Numbered from the stretch's first letter, positions 32,578 to 42,142 are shown. The stretch is 64,000 nt of DNA from Hoeflea sp. (GCA_020637795.1 JACKJT010000001.1:1364001-1428000), one strand, 5' to 3'. Translations and numbers: made by a program. The notes: generated by a model from the sequence alone, not told the origin.

Positions 32578-33573
32578 TCAGCGCCGGATTTCGGCCGGAT
32601 CAAAGCGATAGGAGGTCGAGCAGAATTCGCACTGGACGGTGATCGCGCCGTCTTCCACGCTCTCCTGCAGCTCTTCTTCCGAAAAGCCTGCCAGAACCTC
32701 GCCCAGCCGTTCGCGCGAACAGCTGCACTTGTCGAAAACCGGCACCGGTGGATAGATTTTCGCGCCGCGCTCATGAAACAGCCGGTAGAGAAGACGTTCG
32801 GCGCCGACTTCGGGATCGGTCAGTTCGCCGGGATCCACAGTGGTGACCAGCGCCTTGGCTTCCGCCCAGCTGTCATCCTCATGGTGCACCATCGCCTCGA
32901 CACCTTCCGGCAGATCGCCGCCCGGAAGATCGGGAGTGCGCATGCGGTCCGGCGCCTGCGGCAGGAACTGAACCACGATGCCGCCGGCCCTCCAGCTGTG
33001 GCGTGGCTTGCCTTCGTCGTCGCGGTCGATGAGTTCAGCAACGGCGAGGCGAACGACGGTCGGGATCTGTTCGGACTGGCGAAAATAGGTTTCGGCCATG
33101 GCTTCCAGGGACTCGCCCTTCATCTCGACGATGCCCTGATAGCGCTGCATGTAGGCGCCCTGATCGATGGTAAAGGCCAGCACGCCGTTGCCGAGCAATT
33201 CGGCGGGCTTGGTTGCGCCCGACGCCTCGGCCGCGGCCAGACGGTCCTCGTCAAAACGGGCATAGGCGCGCAGGTTGCCGGGCGTGGAGAAATCCGCGAC
33301 CAGCAGATCCACCGGCCCGTCACCCTTGGTCTGGACGATCAGCTTGCCCTCGAACTTGAGCGAGGTGCCGAGCAGCACCGTCAGGGCGATGGCTTCGGCG
33401 AGCAGCCGCGCCACAGGCTCCGGATAGGCATGCCTGGACAGGATCGCGTCGATCATCGGGCCGAGCTGCACTGCACGGCCACGCACATCGAGGCCATCCA
33501 CCTCGAACGGCAGAACGCGGTCGTCTCCGGCGAGAACAGGCTCGCCGTGGGTCTGGATGTCGGTTTCCATCAT
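32578..33573 (-). CDS. hslO: Hsp33 redox-regulated chaperone
   Basis: A 331-residue holdase activated by oxidation in the cytosol. The zinc redox switch is present near the C-terminus as CSCSRERL and, about 30 residues on, VQCEFCSTSYRF, i.e. CxC and CxxC. The N-terminal substrate domain shows ARLLAEAIALTVLLGTSLKFEG and the linker has VHHEDDSWAEAKALV. Slightly longer than E. coli Hsp33 (292), as usual in alphaproteobacteria. It is last in the argD-argF-hslO set, 112 bases after argF. Two Met codons begin the frame and either could be used. Confidence 0.95.
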   Translation of the reverse strand: MMETDIQTHGEPVLAGDDRVLPFEVDGLDVRGRAVQLGPMIDAILSRHAYPEPVARLLAEAIALTVLLGTSLKFEGKLIVQTKGDGPVDLLVADFSTPGNLRAYARFDEDRLAAAEASGATKPAELLGNGVLAFTIDQGAYMQRYQGIVEMKGESLEAMAETYFRQSEQIPTVVRLAVAELIDRDDEGKPRHSWRAGGIVVQFLPQAPDRMRTPDLPGGDLPEGVEAMVHHEDDSWAEAKALVTTVDPGELTDPEVGAERLLYRLFHERGAKIYPPVPVFDKCSCSRERLGEVLAGFSEEELQESVEDGAITVQCEFCSTSYRFDPAEIRR

Positions 33574-33684
33574 CTATTCCGATTGCTCATCACGCCAGAC
33601 CCTGGCTTCGATCGATCGGGCCGGGTCCGGATTCACATTTCAAACGGCCCATATAGGTACTGACGGCGGCAAGTGCCAGAGGCG

Positions 33685-34608
33685 CTACAGGACGCCCATG
33701 CACCAGCGCATCACCGCCTTCTGCGCATGCAGACGGTTCTCCGCCTCGTCAAACACCACCGATTGCGGTCCGTCCATCACGCCGTCGGTGACTTCCTCGC
33801 CACGGTGGGCCGGCAGGCAGTGCATGAAGAGAGCGTCCGGATTGGCCTTCTGCATCAGCTTCTCATTGACCTGGTACGGCACGAAGATGTTGTGGCCGCG
33901 GGCCTTGTGTTCCTGGTTCATCGACACCCAGGTGTCGGTGATCACGCAGTCGGCGCCCTTCACTGCACGGTCCGGGTCGGCGCTGATGTCGATTTCCGCA
34001 CCGAGCTTGCGGGCCCATTCGACGAATTTCGCCTCCGGCTCCGAACCTTCCGGCGTTGCAATCTGCATGCGGTAGCCGAATTGTGCAGCGCCTTCGATGA
34101 GCGAGTGAAGCACGTTGTTGCCATCGCCGGTCCACGCCAGTGTCTTGCCCTTGATCGGGCCGCGATGTTCCTCGAACGTCAGGATATCAGCCATGATCTG
34201 GCAGGGGTGCGTGTCATCGGTGAGCGCGTTGATCACCGGTACCGTGGCATGCTCGGCCATTTCCAGCATGCGGGAGTGGTCCAAAGTCCGGATCATGATC
34301 ATGTCGACGTATCGCGACAGAACCTTTGCCGTGTCGGCAATGGTCTCGGCGCGGCCAAGCTGCATCTCTGTTCCCGACAGGAACAGGGTCTCGCCGCCAA
34401 GCTGACGCATGCCGACATCGAAGGAGACGCGGGTACGGGTCGAAGGCTTCTCGAAAATCATCGCCAGCATCTTGCCGGCCAGCGGCCGGTCGGTTTCGGT
34501 CGCCGTCTTGGCCGATCGCGCAGCGTCGATCATGGTGCGCAAATCAGCGGCGCTGACGGCAGATAGATCCAGGAAATGGCGATCACTGGCGGATTTGGTC
34601 TGTGTCAT
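33685..34608 (-). CDS. argF: Ornithine carbamoyltransferase
   Basis: This 307-residue enzyme condenses ornithine and carbamoyl phosphate to citrulline in arginine synthesis. The carbamoyl-phosphate loop EKPSTRTRVSFDVG lies near residues 50-63, the HPCQ motif follows in DDTHPCQIMADI, and the ornithine loop is MHCLPAHRGEEV near 255-266. Length is normal. It lies 15 bases after argD on the same strand, so the two are co-transcribed. The ribosome site (GGACTGGA) is weak. Confidence 0.96.
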   Translation of the reverse strand: MTQTKSASDRHFLDLSAVSAADLRTMIDAARSAKTATETDRPLAGKMLAMIFEKPSTRTRVSFDVGMRQLGGETLFLSGTEMQLGRAETIADTAKVLSRYVDMIMIRTLDHSRMLEMAEHATVPVINALTDDTHPCQIMADILTFEEHRGPIKGKTLAWTGDGNNVLHSLIEGAAQFGYRMQIATPEGSEPEAKFVEWARKLGAEIDISADPDRAVKGADCVITDTWVSMNQEHKARGHNIFVPYQVNEKLMQKANPDALFMHCLPAHRGEEVTDGVMDGPQSVVFDEAENRLHAQKAVMRWCMGVL

Positions 34609-34623
34609 GGAATCCAGTCCGTT

Positions 34624-35817
34624 CTAGTTGGCCGTGCCGTTGCGGGACAGCATTTCGAGCGCGGCCTCTATTCTGGAGAGTGCGTCACGGGCTTCTTCGG
34701 CGGTCACGATCAGCGGCGGCAGCAGGCGCACGACATTGTCGCCGGCCGGGACACCGAGAATATGCTCGTTGCGCATGGCCAGCACCAGGTCGGCGTTAGA
34801 TTTTGCGCATTTGATGCCAAGCATGAGGCCCGCACCGCGGACATCGGAAATGAGATCGGGATAGCGATCCTTGAGCGAAGCCAGGCCCTGGCTCAGCACC
34901 AGCGCCACATCGTTGACATGGGGCAGGAACCCCGGCTCCAGGATGACATCCAGCACCGCGTTTCCGACCGCCATGGCGAGCGGGTTGCCGCCATAGGTGG
35001 TGCCATGGGTGCCAAGCGTCATGCCGTCGGCCGCATTGGCCGTGGCAAGGCAGGCGCCAAATGGAAAGCCACCGCCAATGCCCTTGGCCACGGCCATGAT
35101 GTCCGGTTCGATGCCAGCCCATTCATGGGCGAACAGCTTGCCTGTCCGACCGACGCCCGACTGGACCTCGTCAAGGATCATCAGGATGCCCTGCTCGTCG
35201 CACAGCTGGCGCAGGGCACGCAGGCTTTCATTCGACAGCGGGCGAATGCCGCCCTCGCCCTGCACGGGCTCGATCAGAATGGCGGCGGTCTCTTCGGTGA
35301 TCGTCGCCTTGACGGCTTCGACGTCACCGAACGGCACCTGGTCGAAACCCTCGACCTTGGGGCCGAAGCCTTCGAGATATTTGGGCTGGCCGCCAGCGGC
35401 GATCGTCGCCAGGGTACGGCCGTGAAAGGCGCCTTCGAAGGTTATGATGCGGTAGCGTTCGGGCTGGCCGTTGACAAAGAAATGCCGGCGCGCGGTCTTG
35501 ATCGCGCATTCAAGCGCCTCGGCGCCGGAATTGGTGAAAAACACCTTGTCGGCAAAGGTCACCTCGGTGAGGCGCCTGGCCAGACGCGACTGATCCGGGA
35601 TCTCGTGCACGTTGGAGAGGTGCCACAGGCGGTCGGCCTGGGCCTTGAGCGCCTCGACCAGATGCGGATGGGTGTGGCCGAGCGAATTGACCGCGATGCC
35701 GGCGGCAAAATCCAGATAGCGCTCGCCCTGAGGGGTTTCCAGCCAGACGCCATGCCCGCGTTCGAAAACGATCGGCACGCGGTTATATGTATCATAAAGC
35801 GGCTTGGCGTCGGCCAT
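34624..35817 (-). CDS. argD: Acetylornithine aminotransferase
   Basis: A 397-residue class III PLP aminotransferase converting N-acetylglutamate semialdehyde to N-acetylornithine, possibly also acting on succinyl-diaminopimelate. Motifs include YLDFAAGIAVNSLGHTHPHL, FTNSGAEALECAIKTAR, FEGAFHGRTLATIAAGG, ILDEVQSGVGRTGKLFAHE and the PLP lysine in AVAKGIGGGFPFGA. The ATG at 35817 follows GGGGGAGAG; an in-frame upstream start at 35916 has no such site and would add a non-conserved head. First gene of argD-argF-hslO. Confidence 0.96.
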   Translation of the reverse strand: MADAKPLYDTYNRVPIVFERGHGVWLETPQGERYLDFAAGIAVNSLGHTHPHLVEALKAQADRLWHLSNVHEIPDQSRLARRLTEVTFADKVFFTNSGAEALECAIKTARRHFFVNGQPERYRIITFEGAFHGRTLATIAAGGQPKYLEGFGPKVEGFDQVPFGDVEAVKATITEETAAILIEPVQGEGGIRPLSNESLRALRQLCDEQGILMILDEVQSGVGRTGKLFAHEWAGIEPDIMAVAKGIGGGFPFGACLATANAADGMTLGTHGTTYGGNPLAMAVGNAVLDVILEPGFLPHVNDVALVLSQGLASLKDRYPDLISDVRGAGLMLGIKCAKSNADLVLAMRNEHILGVPAGDNVVRLLPPLIVTAEEARDALSRIEAALEMLSRNGTAN

Positions 35818-36294
35818 GGCGCTTCTCTCCCCCTTTAGAGAACGGACAACAGGGCATTGCCACTTGCCTCGCGAGCGCCGCAGCGACCCGAACGGCAGGG
35901 CATGCCGGAAAACCAAAATGCCGCCCTTTCCGGGGCGGCGAGGGCACTATTTACATTTACGCCATGCCTGTCAATGAGACAGGATGCCCACGCCGTCCGG
36001 GCCGATTTCCATCATGTCCCGAAGACCGTTTTCGATCCGGACCGCATTTCGCAACCGCTAACGGGTAAGATTTCGTATCCGCCGCCTAAGTTGGGGAAAA
36101 CCGCAAAAAGGAATCAGCATGATTCGGCTGACTCTTGTCACGGAGTCTGCCGACCACTAAGTTGAGACCATGAAGTAGAGGTTCGCGGCGGACACTATTC
36201 ACCTCATTGTAACCGAGCGTTCGAGTTCCGGCCATCCGGGGCGACGGTGAGGGATTCTGCCATCCCGAATTACGGGATACAGGGAGAGCATTGC
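35818..36294. promoter_or_regulatory. Divergent argD/gcrA promoter region with clustered GANTC methylation sites
   Basis: This 477-base gap separates two divergent genes. It contains GANTC sites at 36121 (GATTC), 36130 (GACTC), 36143 (GAGTC) and 36253 (GATTC), three of them within 27 bases. CcrM methylates GANTC in alphaproteobacteria and GcrA acts at methylated promoters, so this spacing before gcrA suggests methylation-dependent control. No long coding frame in the gap looks genuine. Confidence 0.5.
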
Positions 36295-36819
36295 ATGAAC
36301 TGGACTGATGAACGGGTCGAAAGACTCAAGAAACTCTGGGCGGACGGGCTCAGCGCGAGCCAGATCGCGGCACAATTGGGCGGCGTCAGCCGCAATGCGG
36401 TGATCGGCAAGGTGCACCGTCTCAATCTGCCCGGACGCGCAAAGAGCGGCGGGCAGGCATCGGTGCGCACCAAGCGCACGACGGCAGCACCCCGTGCGCC
36501 GAATTACGCCGGTCGCACCGCTGCCCAGGCAACCCGCACCGTAAGCCGTTCAAGCGGCGGAGCGCAGTTGAAGGAAGATCTCGACGTTGTCGCCTCGGAA
36601 GAGATCGATACGCGTCCGATGGAAGACGTGGTGGTGCCGATTTCACGCCGGCTTTCGCTCGTGGAGCTCTCGGAACGGACCTGCAAATGGCCGGTCGGCG
36701 ATCCGCTGCAGGAAGGCTTTCACTTCTGCGGTAATGATTCCGGCGATGGCTCGCCCTATTGCGGATATCACGCCAAGCTGGCCTTCCAGCCATCAAGCGA
36801 GCGCAAGCGGGCCCGCTGA
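36295..36819 (+). CDS. gcrA: GcrA cell-cycle regulator
   Basis: A 174-residue GcrA protein. The N-terminus MNWTDERVERLKKLWADGLSAS continues QIAAQLGGVSRNAVIGKVHRL, the helix-turn-helix that contacts GANTC-methylated DNA. A basic Ala/Arg linker follows. The C-terminal sigma-70-interacting part has SLVELSERTCKWPVGDP, then FHFCGNDSGDGSPYCGYHAKLAFQP. GcrA works with RNA polymerase and CcrM methylation to time cell-cycle transcription. The ATG at 36295 is supported by AGGGAGAG and by the family's invariant MNWT start; an upstream in-frame start at 36247 is rejected. Confidence 0.97.
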   Translation: MNWTDERVERLKKLWADGLSASQIAAQLGGVSRNAVIGKVHRLNLPGRAKSGGQASVRTKRTTAAPRAPNYAGRTAAQATRTVSRSSGGAQLKEDLDVVASEEIDTRPMEDVVVPISRRLSLVELSERTCKWPVGDPLQEGFHFCGNDSGDGSPYCGYHAKLAFQPSSERKRAR

Positions 36820-36858
36820 TTGCCGGCAAGGCTGACAAGAGCCAGCTCTGAACACACA

Positions 36859-36892
36859 GAAAGCCCGGATCTTGCTTGATCCGGGCTTTCTT
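36859..36892. terminator. Bidirectional terminator between gcrA and phoB
   Basis: Fourteen-base perfect arms AGAAAGCCCGGATC (36859-36872) and GATCCGGGCTTTCT (36879-36892) with a 6-base loop. The arms end in CTTTCT, giving T-rich tails on both strands, and the site lies between convergent gcrA and phoB. Confidence 0.85.
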
Positions 36893-36961
36893 GTTTCTGC
36901 GCGTTCAGAGTTGTTCTGCGCCGCCGGATCCTGCACCGTGAAGCGGTCCGATTCGCCAATC

Positions 36962-37651
36962 TCAGCCTTCGATCGAGTAACCGGCGCCGCGCACAGTGCG
37001 GATGGTGTCGCGCATGCCGGACAGGTTGACCGCCTTGCGCAGCCGGCCGACATGCACGTCGACCGTGCGCTCATCGACATAGACATCATGCCCCCAGACG
37101 CCATCGAGCAGCTGGGCGCGCGAATAGACCCGGCCGGGCGAACTCATCAGGTATTCCAGCAGCCTGAATTCGGTCGGCCCGAGCTTGATGTCGCGGCCAC
37201 GGCGCCGGACCCGGTGGGTTTCGCGGTCGAGTTCGATATCGCCGACCTTGAGCTGGCTGGAGATCACCTCCGGCCGGGCGCGGCGCAGCATGGCCCTTAC
37301 TCGGGCCAGCAGTTCGGGCGTTGAAAACGGTTTGACAACGTAATCGTCGGCGCCGGTCGCCAGGCCTCGGACCCGTTCGCTTTCCTCGCCGCGGGCGGTC
37401 AGCATGATGATCGGCAGCCGTTCGGTTTCGGGCCGGGCGCGCAGGCGGCGGCAGAGTTCGATGCCGGATATTCCGGGCAGCATCCAGTCGAGGATCAGGA
37501 GATCCGGCACACGCTCCTGCAGACGGATCTCGGCCTCGTCGCCGCGCAGCACGGTGTCGACCTCGTAGCCTTCGGCTTCCAGATTGTAGCGAAGCAGCAC
37601 CGAGAGAGCCTCTTCGTCCTCAACCACAGTAATACGCGGACTCATCGCCAT
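36962..37651 (-). CDS. phoB: Phosphate regulon response regulator
   Basis: A 229-residue OmpR-family response regulator. The receiver domain (about 1-120) has the acidic pocket VVEDEEAL, phosphoacceptor Asp55 in LILDWMLPG, and the Lys in VKPFSTPEL. The winged-helix DNA-binding domain begins near 130 and contains SRAQLLDGVWGHDVYVDERTVDVHVGRLR. It is phosphorylated by PhoR and binds PHO boxes such as the one before pstS. The start at 37651 has GGAG 10 bases upstream. Last gene of the pst-pho set, 23 bases after phoU. Confidence 0.97.
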   Translation of the reverse strand: MAMSPRITVVEDEEALSVLLRYNLEAEGYEVDTVLRGDEAEIRLQERVPDLLILDWMLPGISGIELCRRLRARPETERLPIIMLTARGEESERVRGLATGADDYVVKPFSTPELLARVRAMLRRARPEVISSQLKVGDIELDRETHRVRRRGRDIKLGPTEFRLLEYLMSSPGRVYSRAQLLDGVWGHDVYVDERTVDVHVGRLRKAVNLSGMRDTIRTVRGAGYSIEG

Positions 37652-37674
37652 GGTTCATTCACTCCGTAACGCCG

Positions 37675-38397
37675 TCAGGCCGAGCCCGGTGCGGGGGCGA
37701 CCATGGTGGCGGTGTCGTCATCTTTCGGGCGCTCGGTCGTGAATTGCTCGCCGGTTGCGACGTAATAGACCGTCTCGGCAATGTTGGTGGCGTGGTCGCC
37801 GATCCGCTCGATGTTCTTTGCGCAGAACAGAAGATGCGTGCAGGCCGTGATGTTGCGCGGGTCTTCCATCATGTAGGTCAGCAATTCGCGGAACAGCGAG
37901 GTGTAGATCGCGTCGATTTCCTCGTCGCGCTCACGGATCGAATTGGCGAGATCGGGCGACCGCGTGGCAAACGCGTCCAGCACTTCCTTGAGCTGCGTCA
38001 GTGCCAGTTCGGCTAGATGCTCGAGCCCGCGGACCAGCTTGCGCGGCTGGGCCATGGTGTGAACCGCAATCACCCGCTTGGCGATGTTCTTGCCAAGATC
38101 GCCGACGCGCTCGAGATCGGAGGCGATGCGGATCGAGCCGATGATCTCGCGCAGGTCGGACGCTACCGGCTGGCGCTTGGCGATGACCAGAACCGCCTTC
38201 TCGTAGATCTCGCGTTCGCCATTGTCGAGCAACAGGTCTTCCGAGATGACGCGCTGCGCCGAGGCGGTGTCGGCGTTGACGAGGGCCGAGACGGAGTCGG
38301 CGACCATGCGCTCGGCGATACCGCCCATTTCGGACAAGCGGCGCGTGAGGAAACGGAGATCGTCATCATAGGAGGTTACTGTGTGGGCTTCGGGCAT
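37675..38397 (-). CDS. phoU: Phosphate transport accessory and signalling protein PhoU
   Basis: A 240-residue protein of two PhoU three-helix repeats. It shows SYDDDLRFLTRRLSEMGGIAERM, RVISEDLLLDNGEREIYEKAV and, in the second repeat, HLLFCAKNIERIGDHATNIAETVYY, with the E-R-I-GDHATN metal-binding helix. It restrains PhoR and Pst activity when phosphate is plentiful. The ATG at 38397 is preferred because AAGGA lies directly upstream; a TTG at 38412 sits inside that ribosome site. It lies 46 bases after pstB. Confidence 0.96.
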   Translation of the reverse strand: MPEAHTVTSYDDDLRFLTRRLSEMGGIAERMVADSVSALVNADTASAQRVISEDLLLDNGEREIYEKAVLVIAKRQPVASDLREIIGSIRIASDLERVGDLGKNIAKRVIAVHTMAQPRKLVRGLEHLAELALTQLKEVLDAFATRSPDLANSIRERDEEIDAIYTSLFRELLTYMMEDPRNITACTHLLFCAKNIERIGDHATNIAETVYYVATGEQFTTERPKDDDTATMVAPAPGSA

Positions 38398-38443
38398 GGC
38401 TTGATCCTTCAATGCTGTAATCGTGATGCGAACGGCGGTCGCA

Positions 38444-39259
38444 TTAACCGAAGCGGCCGGTGATGTAATCCTGGGTCAGCTTGGTGTCCGGATTGGTGAA
38501 CATCTTGTCGGTATCACCTTCCTCGACAAGCTTGCCCAGATGGAACATCGCGGTGCGCTGCGAGACGCGGGCGGCCTGCTGCATCGAATGGGTGACGATC
38601 ACGATGGTGTAGTTGACGCGCAGTTCGTCGATCAGTTCCTCGACCTTGGCGGTGGCAATCGGATCGAGCGCCGAACAAGGCTCATCCATGAGGATGACCT
38701 CCGGGCTGACGGCGATGGCGCGCGCGATGCAAAGCCGCTGCTGCTGGCCGCCCGACAGGCCGGTGCCCGGCTCCTGCAGGCGGTCCTTGACCTCGTTGAA
38801 CAGGCCGGCCTTGATCAGGCTGCGCTCGACAACTTCGTCCATTTCGGCGCGCGTGGAGACCTGGCCGTGGATGCGCGGACCGTAGACGACATTCTCATAA
38901 ATCGACTTCGGGAACGGATTGGGCTTCTGGAAGACCATGCCGACGCGGGCGCGCAGTTCCACCACGTCGATTTTGGGGTCATAGATGTTCTCGCCGTCGA
39001 GCGTGATTTCGCCGCTGACCCGGCAGACGTCGATCGTATCGTTCATGCGGTTGAGACAGCGCAGGAATGTCGACTTGCCGCAACCGGAGGGCCCGATCAA
39101 CGCTGTCACGCTGTTCTTGCGGACTTTGAGATTGACATCAAAAAGCGCCTGCTTTTCGCCGTAGAAGACGCTGACATCGGTGCCGCGCATCTTGATGGCG
39201 GATTCCTCGATCGCAGCATCGACCGCTTTTTCAGTAGCCGCTTCAGACATGATGTTCAT
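38444..39259 (-). CDS. pstB: Phosphate ABC transporter ATP-binding protein
   Basis: A 271-residue ABC ATPase. Walker A is GPSGCGKST near residue 53. The signature LSGGQQQRLCIARAIAV and Walker B VILMDEPCSALDPIAT follow, then the His switch in TIVIVTHSMQQAAR. It powers phosphate import through PstC/PstA. Two in-frame ATGs, 39259 and 39250, each have a reasonable ribosome site (AGGGAAG and CGGAG), so the first three residues are uncertain. A far start at 39310 is unlikely. Co-transcribed with pstA, 67 bases upstream. Confidence 0.97.
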   Translation of the reverse strand: MNIMSEAATEKAVDAAIEESAIKMRGTDVSVFYGEKQALFDVNLKVRKNSVTALIGPSGCGKSTFLRCLNRMNDTIDVCRVSGEITLDGENIYDPKIDVVELRARVGMVFQKPNPFPKSIYENVVYGPRIHGQVSTRAEMDEVVERSLIKAGLFNEVKDRLQEPGTGLSGGQQQRLCIARAIAVSPEVILMDEPCSALDPIATAKVEELIDELRVNYTIVIVTHSMQQAARVSQRTAMFHLGKLVEEGDTDKMFTNPDTKLTQDYITGRFG

Positions 39260-39326
39260 CTCCGTCTTCCCTTCAACAATTTCAGTATACTCAGGGCTTG
39301 GTTGTTTCAAAGGCGGCGCCAGGGTC

Positions 39327-40685
39327 CTACCAGCGGCGCTCGAAGCGGCGGCGCAGCAGGATGGCGATCGCGTTCATGATGACCAGGAAAATCAGCAGCA
39401 CGATGATCGCACCCGATGCCCGCTCGACAAAGGCCGGATCGCCACGCTGGGTCCAGTTGTAGACCTGGACCGGCAGGGCGGAGGCCGGATCAAAGAAGCC
39501 TTCCGGCGGCGCGCCGGGATATTCGCGGACAAAAGCCACCATGCCGATCAGCAGCAGCGGCGCCGTTTCGCCCAGCGCCTGGGCCAGGCCGATGATCGTG
39601 CCGGTGAGGATGCCGGGGGCCGCCAGAGGCAGGATGTGGTGGAAGATCGCCTGCATCTTGGAGGCGCCGATGCCCAACGCCGCGTCGTTGATCGACGGCG
39701 GCACCGCCTTCAGCGCCGCACGGGTGGCGATGATGATCGTCGGCAAGGTCATCAGTGTCAGCACAAGCCCGCCGACAATAGGGGCGGATTGCGGCAGGCC
39801 GACGAAATTGATGAAGATCGCCAGGCCGAGGATACCGAACACGATGGACGGTACCGCGGCCAGGTTGGCGATATTGACCTCGATGAGGTCGGTCCAGCGG
39901 TTCTGCGGCGCGAATTCCTCGAGATAGATCGAGGCGGCAACACCGATGGGCAAAGCCAGCACCAGCACGACGAGCATCATGTAGGCCGAACCGAGAATGG
40001 CGACGCCGAGGCCGGCTGCCTCAGGCCGCGTGTCCGAGGCATCTGGCGCGGTGAAGAACGACCAGTTGAAGCGGGCTTCCAGAATGCCGGCATTCTTAAA
40101 CGCGTCGGCGAGCGTCAGCTGCTCGGGCGAGATGTTGCGGTCGAGCGCCGCGGATTCCATCGTCACCCTGCCCTTGTAATACCCGTCGATGCGGCCTGAC
40201 GCGAGCAGGTCGAACGTCACGGTCTTGCCGATGACATCCGGATTGTCGAGGATGAACCGGCGCAGCTGCGCGGGCGCCTCCTTGGAAATCAGTTCCACCG
40301 CCTTCTTGGCGTTCACGCCTTCGACGGAGATCCCGCGTTCCTGCATCGTCTTTTGCAGTGCCGACTGGATCAGCGGCTGGATCGTGAAGGTGGTGATCTT
40401 TTCCAGGTCTGCCGGATTACGGTTGCCCTGCTTGTCGAGCTTTGCCGCGTCCAGATGGACATCCAGGGTCACATAGGTCTGGCTGAAGGACGACAATCCG
40501 TTCGACAGGATCGATGTCATCAGGCCGACAAGAGCAAGGATGGAGAAAATGACGGCCGCAAGGCCCATCATCCGGAAACGGCGCTCGGCGGCATGGCGCT
40601 TGCGGGTACGTTCGTCGACCTTGAAGAGCGATCTGCCAGTCGTACGGCCGGTCGCCGTGGCGATATCAGCGGTGACTTCGGTCAT
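39327..40685 (-). CDS. pstA: Phosphate ABC transporter permease PstA, alphaproteobacterial long form
   Basis: A 452-residue permease, against about 296 in E. coli. The extra length is an N-terminal part with one membrane helix (about 40-62) and a periplasmic segment of about 150 residues. The core has six helices including LALPIGVAASIYLEEFAP and the EAA loop AALKAVPPSINDAALGIGASKMQAIFHHILPLAAPGI, which docks on PstB. It overlaps the end of pstC by 4 bases (ATGA), so translation is coupled. Long PstA forms are normal in rhizobia. Confidence 0.96.
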   Translation of the reverse strand: MTEVTADIATATGRTTGRSLFKVDERTRKRHAAERRFRMMGLAAVIFSILALVGLMTSILSNGLSSFSQTYVTLDVHLDAAKLDKQGNRNPADLEKITTFTIQPLIQSALQKTMQERGISVEGVNAKKAVELISKEAPAQLRRFILDNPDVIGKTVTFDLLASGRIDGYYKGRVTMESAALDRNISPEQLTLADAFKNAGILEARFNWSFFTAPDASDTRPEAAGLGVAILGSAYMMLVVLVLALPIGVAASIYLEEFAPQNRWTDLIEVNIANLAAVPSIVFGILGLAIFINFVGLPQSAPIVGGLVLTLMTLPTIIIATRAALKAVPPSINDAALGIGASKMQAIFHHILPLAAPGILTGTIIGLAQALGETAPLLLIGMVAFVREYPGAPPEGFFDPASALPVQVYNWTQRGDPAFVERASGAIIVLLIFLVIMNAIAILLRRRFERRW

Positions 40686-42142
40686 TCGTACTGCTCCCGG
40701 TATTTGCGCACGATGTAGAGCGCCAGAATGTTCAGGCAGAGGGTGAAGACAAACAGCGTCAGCCCCAGCGCGAAGGCCACCAGGGTCTCGGGGCTGGCAA
40801 ACTCGGTGTCACCGGTCAGCTGGCTAACGATCTTCACCGTGATGGTGGTCATGGCTTCGAACGGGTTGAGGTCAAGACGCGCGGCAGCTCCGGCGCCCAT
40901 GACGACGATCATGGTCTCGCCGATGGCGCGGCTGGCGGCGAGCAGAAAGGCACCGACGATCCCCGGAAGCGCCGCCGGAAGGATGACCTGCTTGATGGTC
41001 TCCGACTTGGTGGCGCCCAGACCGTAGGAGCCGTCGCGCATCGCCTGTGGCACGGCGTTGATGATGTCGTCCGACAGCGACGAGATGAACGGGATCAGCA
41101 TGATCCCCATGACCAGACCGGCTGTCATCACCGACGAGGAGGAACTTCCCAGGCCGAGCGGCTGGGCGATCCAGTCGCGCAGGAACGGGCCAACGGTGAT
41201 CAGCGCAAACAGACCGTAGACGATGGTCGGGATACCGGCCAGCACCTCGATCGCCGGCTTGGCGAAAGAGCGCAACTTGCTGCCGGCATATTCAGCCAGG
41301 TAAATGGCGATCATAAGACCGATCGGCACGGCAAGCGCCAGCGCGACGACCGACACGTAGAGCGTGCCCCAGAGCAGGGGCAGGAACCCGAGATCGGATC
41401 CGCCGCGGAACTGCGGGTTCCAGGTGGCCGAAAGGAAGAAGTCCTTTGCCGGGTACATCTTGAAGAACGAGATCGATTCGAACAGCAGCGAGCCGACGAT
41501 GCCCACCGTGGTCAGGATCGCCACCAGGGACGAGCCCATCAACAGCGCGGTGACGAAGGTCTCGGAGATGTTGCGCGCGCGCAGTCCCGGCTGGATGCGG
41601 GCGAGGGACCAGATACCGAACGCGAGCGCGACGAGCAGGACGACCAGATTGCGGAAGAACGAGGCCGTCAATTCGATGCTGCGGTATTCCTTGGCAGCCT
41701 CGAAGACGACGGGGGACACATCGGATCCGAGTGCCACGCCGACCTCAGCCAGGCGCGCGCGCACATCCGTCACGTCGGCGCTCATGTTGACAAGATCGCT
41801 TTCGGATATGTCGCCCTGGGCGATGATCTGGTTCAGTCCGTCGGCGATCCGGCGCACATCGAACATGACGAGGCTCTTGGCCCCGCCTTCGGGAACGGCG
41901 CTGTCGGGGATCTTGCCGCTGATCGAGCTTTCGATCAGCACCGGCTGAATGAACAGCCAGGCACCGAGGAGGAAAAGCGCGGGAACAGCCGCAAACAGGG
42001 CTACCGACTCGCCGTGATAGGACGGCAGCGAATGAAGTTTCACGCCATCCCGCTCAGCTGTCCGGACCGCACGTTGCCGGCCGAGGAAATAGCCGATAAC
42101 CGCCAGGCCAAGCACGATAAGTACGATAAGGCTGAGAGTCAT
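40682..42142 (-). CDS. pstC: Phosphate ABC transporter permease PstC, alphaproteobacterial long form
   Basis: A 486-residue permease, longer than the 319 of E. coli. An N-terminal helix at residues 1-17, a second at about 48-70 and a periplasmic stretch with DLVNMSADVTDVRARLAEVG precede the six-helix core. The core has VPIGLMIAIYLAEYA and the EAA loop IINAVPQAMRDGSYGLGATKSETIKQVILPAALPGIVGA. It forms the channel with PstA. It starts 90 bases after pstS, beyond a strong hairpin, and its ribosome site is weak, so it is probably made at lower level than PstS. Confidence 0.96.
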   Translation of the reverse strand: MTLSLIVLIVLGLAVIGYFLGRQRAVRTAERDGVKLHSLPSYHGESVALFAAVPALFLLGAWLFIQPVLIESSISGKIPDSAVPEGGAKSLVMFDVRRIADGLNQIIAQGDISESDLVNMSADVTDVRARLAEVGVALGSDVSPVVFEAAKEYRSIELTASFFRNLVVLLVALAFGIWSLARIQPGLRARNISETFVTALLMGSSLVAILTTVGIVGSLLFESISFFKMYPAKDFFLSATWNPQFRGGSDLGFLPLLWGTLYVSVVALALAVPIGLMIAIYLAEYAGSKLRSFAKPAIEVLAGIPTIVYGLFALITVGPFLRDWIAQPLGLGSSSSSVMTAGLVMGIMLIPFISSLSDDIINAVPQAMRDGSYGLGATKSETIKQVILPAALPGIVGAFLLAASRAIGETMIVVMGAGAAARLDLNPFEAMTTITVKIVSQLTGDTEFASPETLVAFALGLTLFVFTLCLNILALYIVRKYREQYE

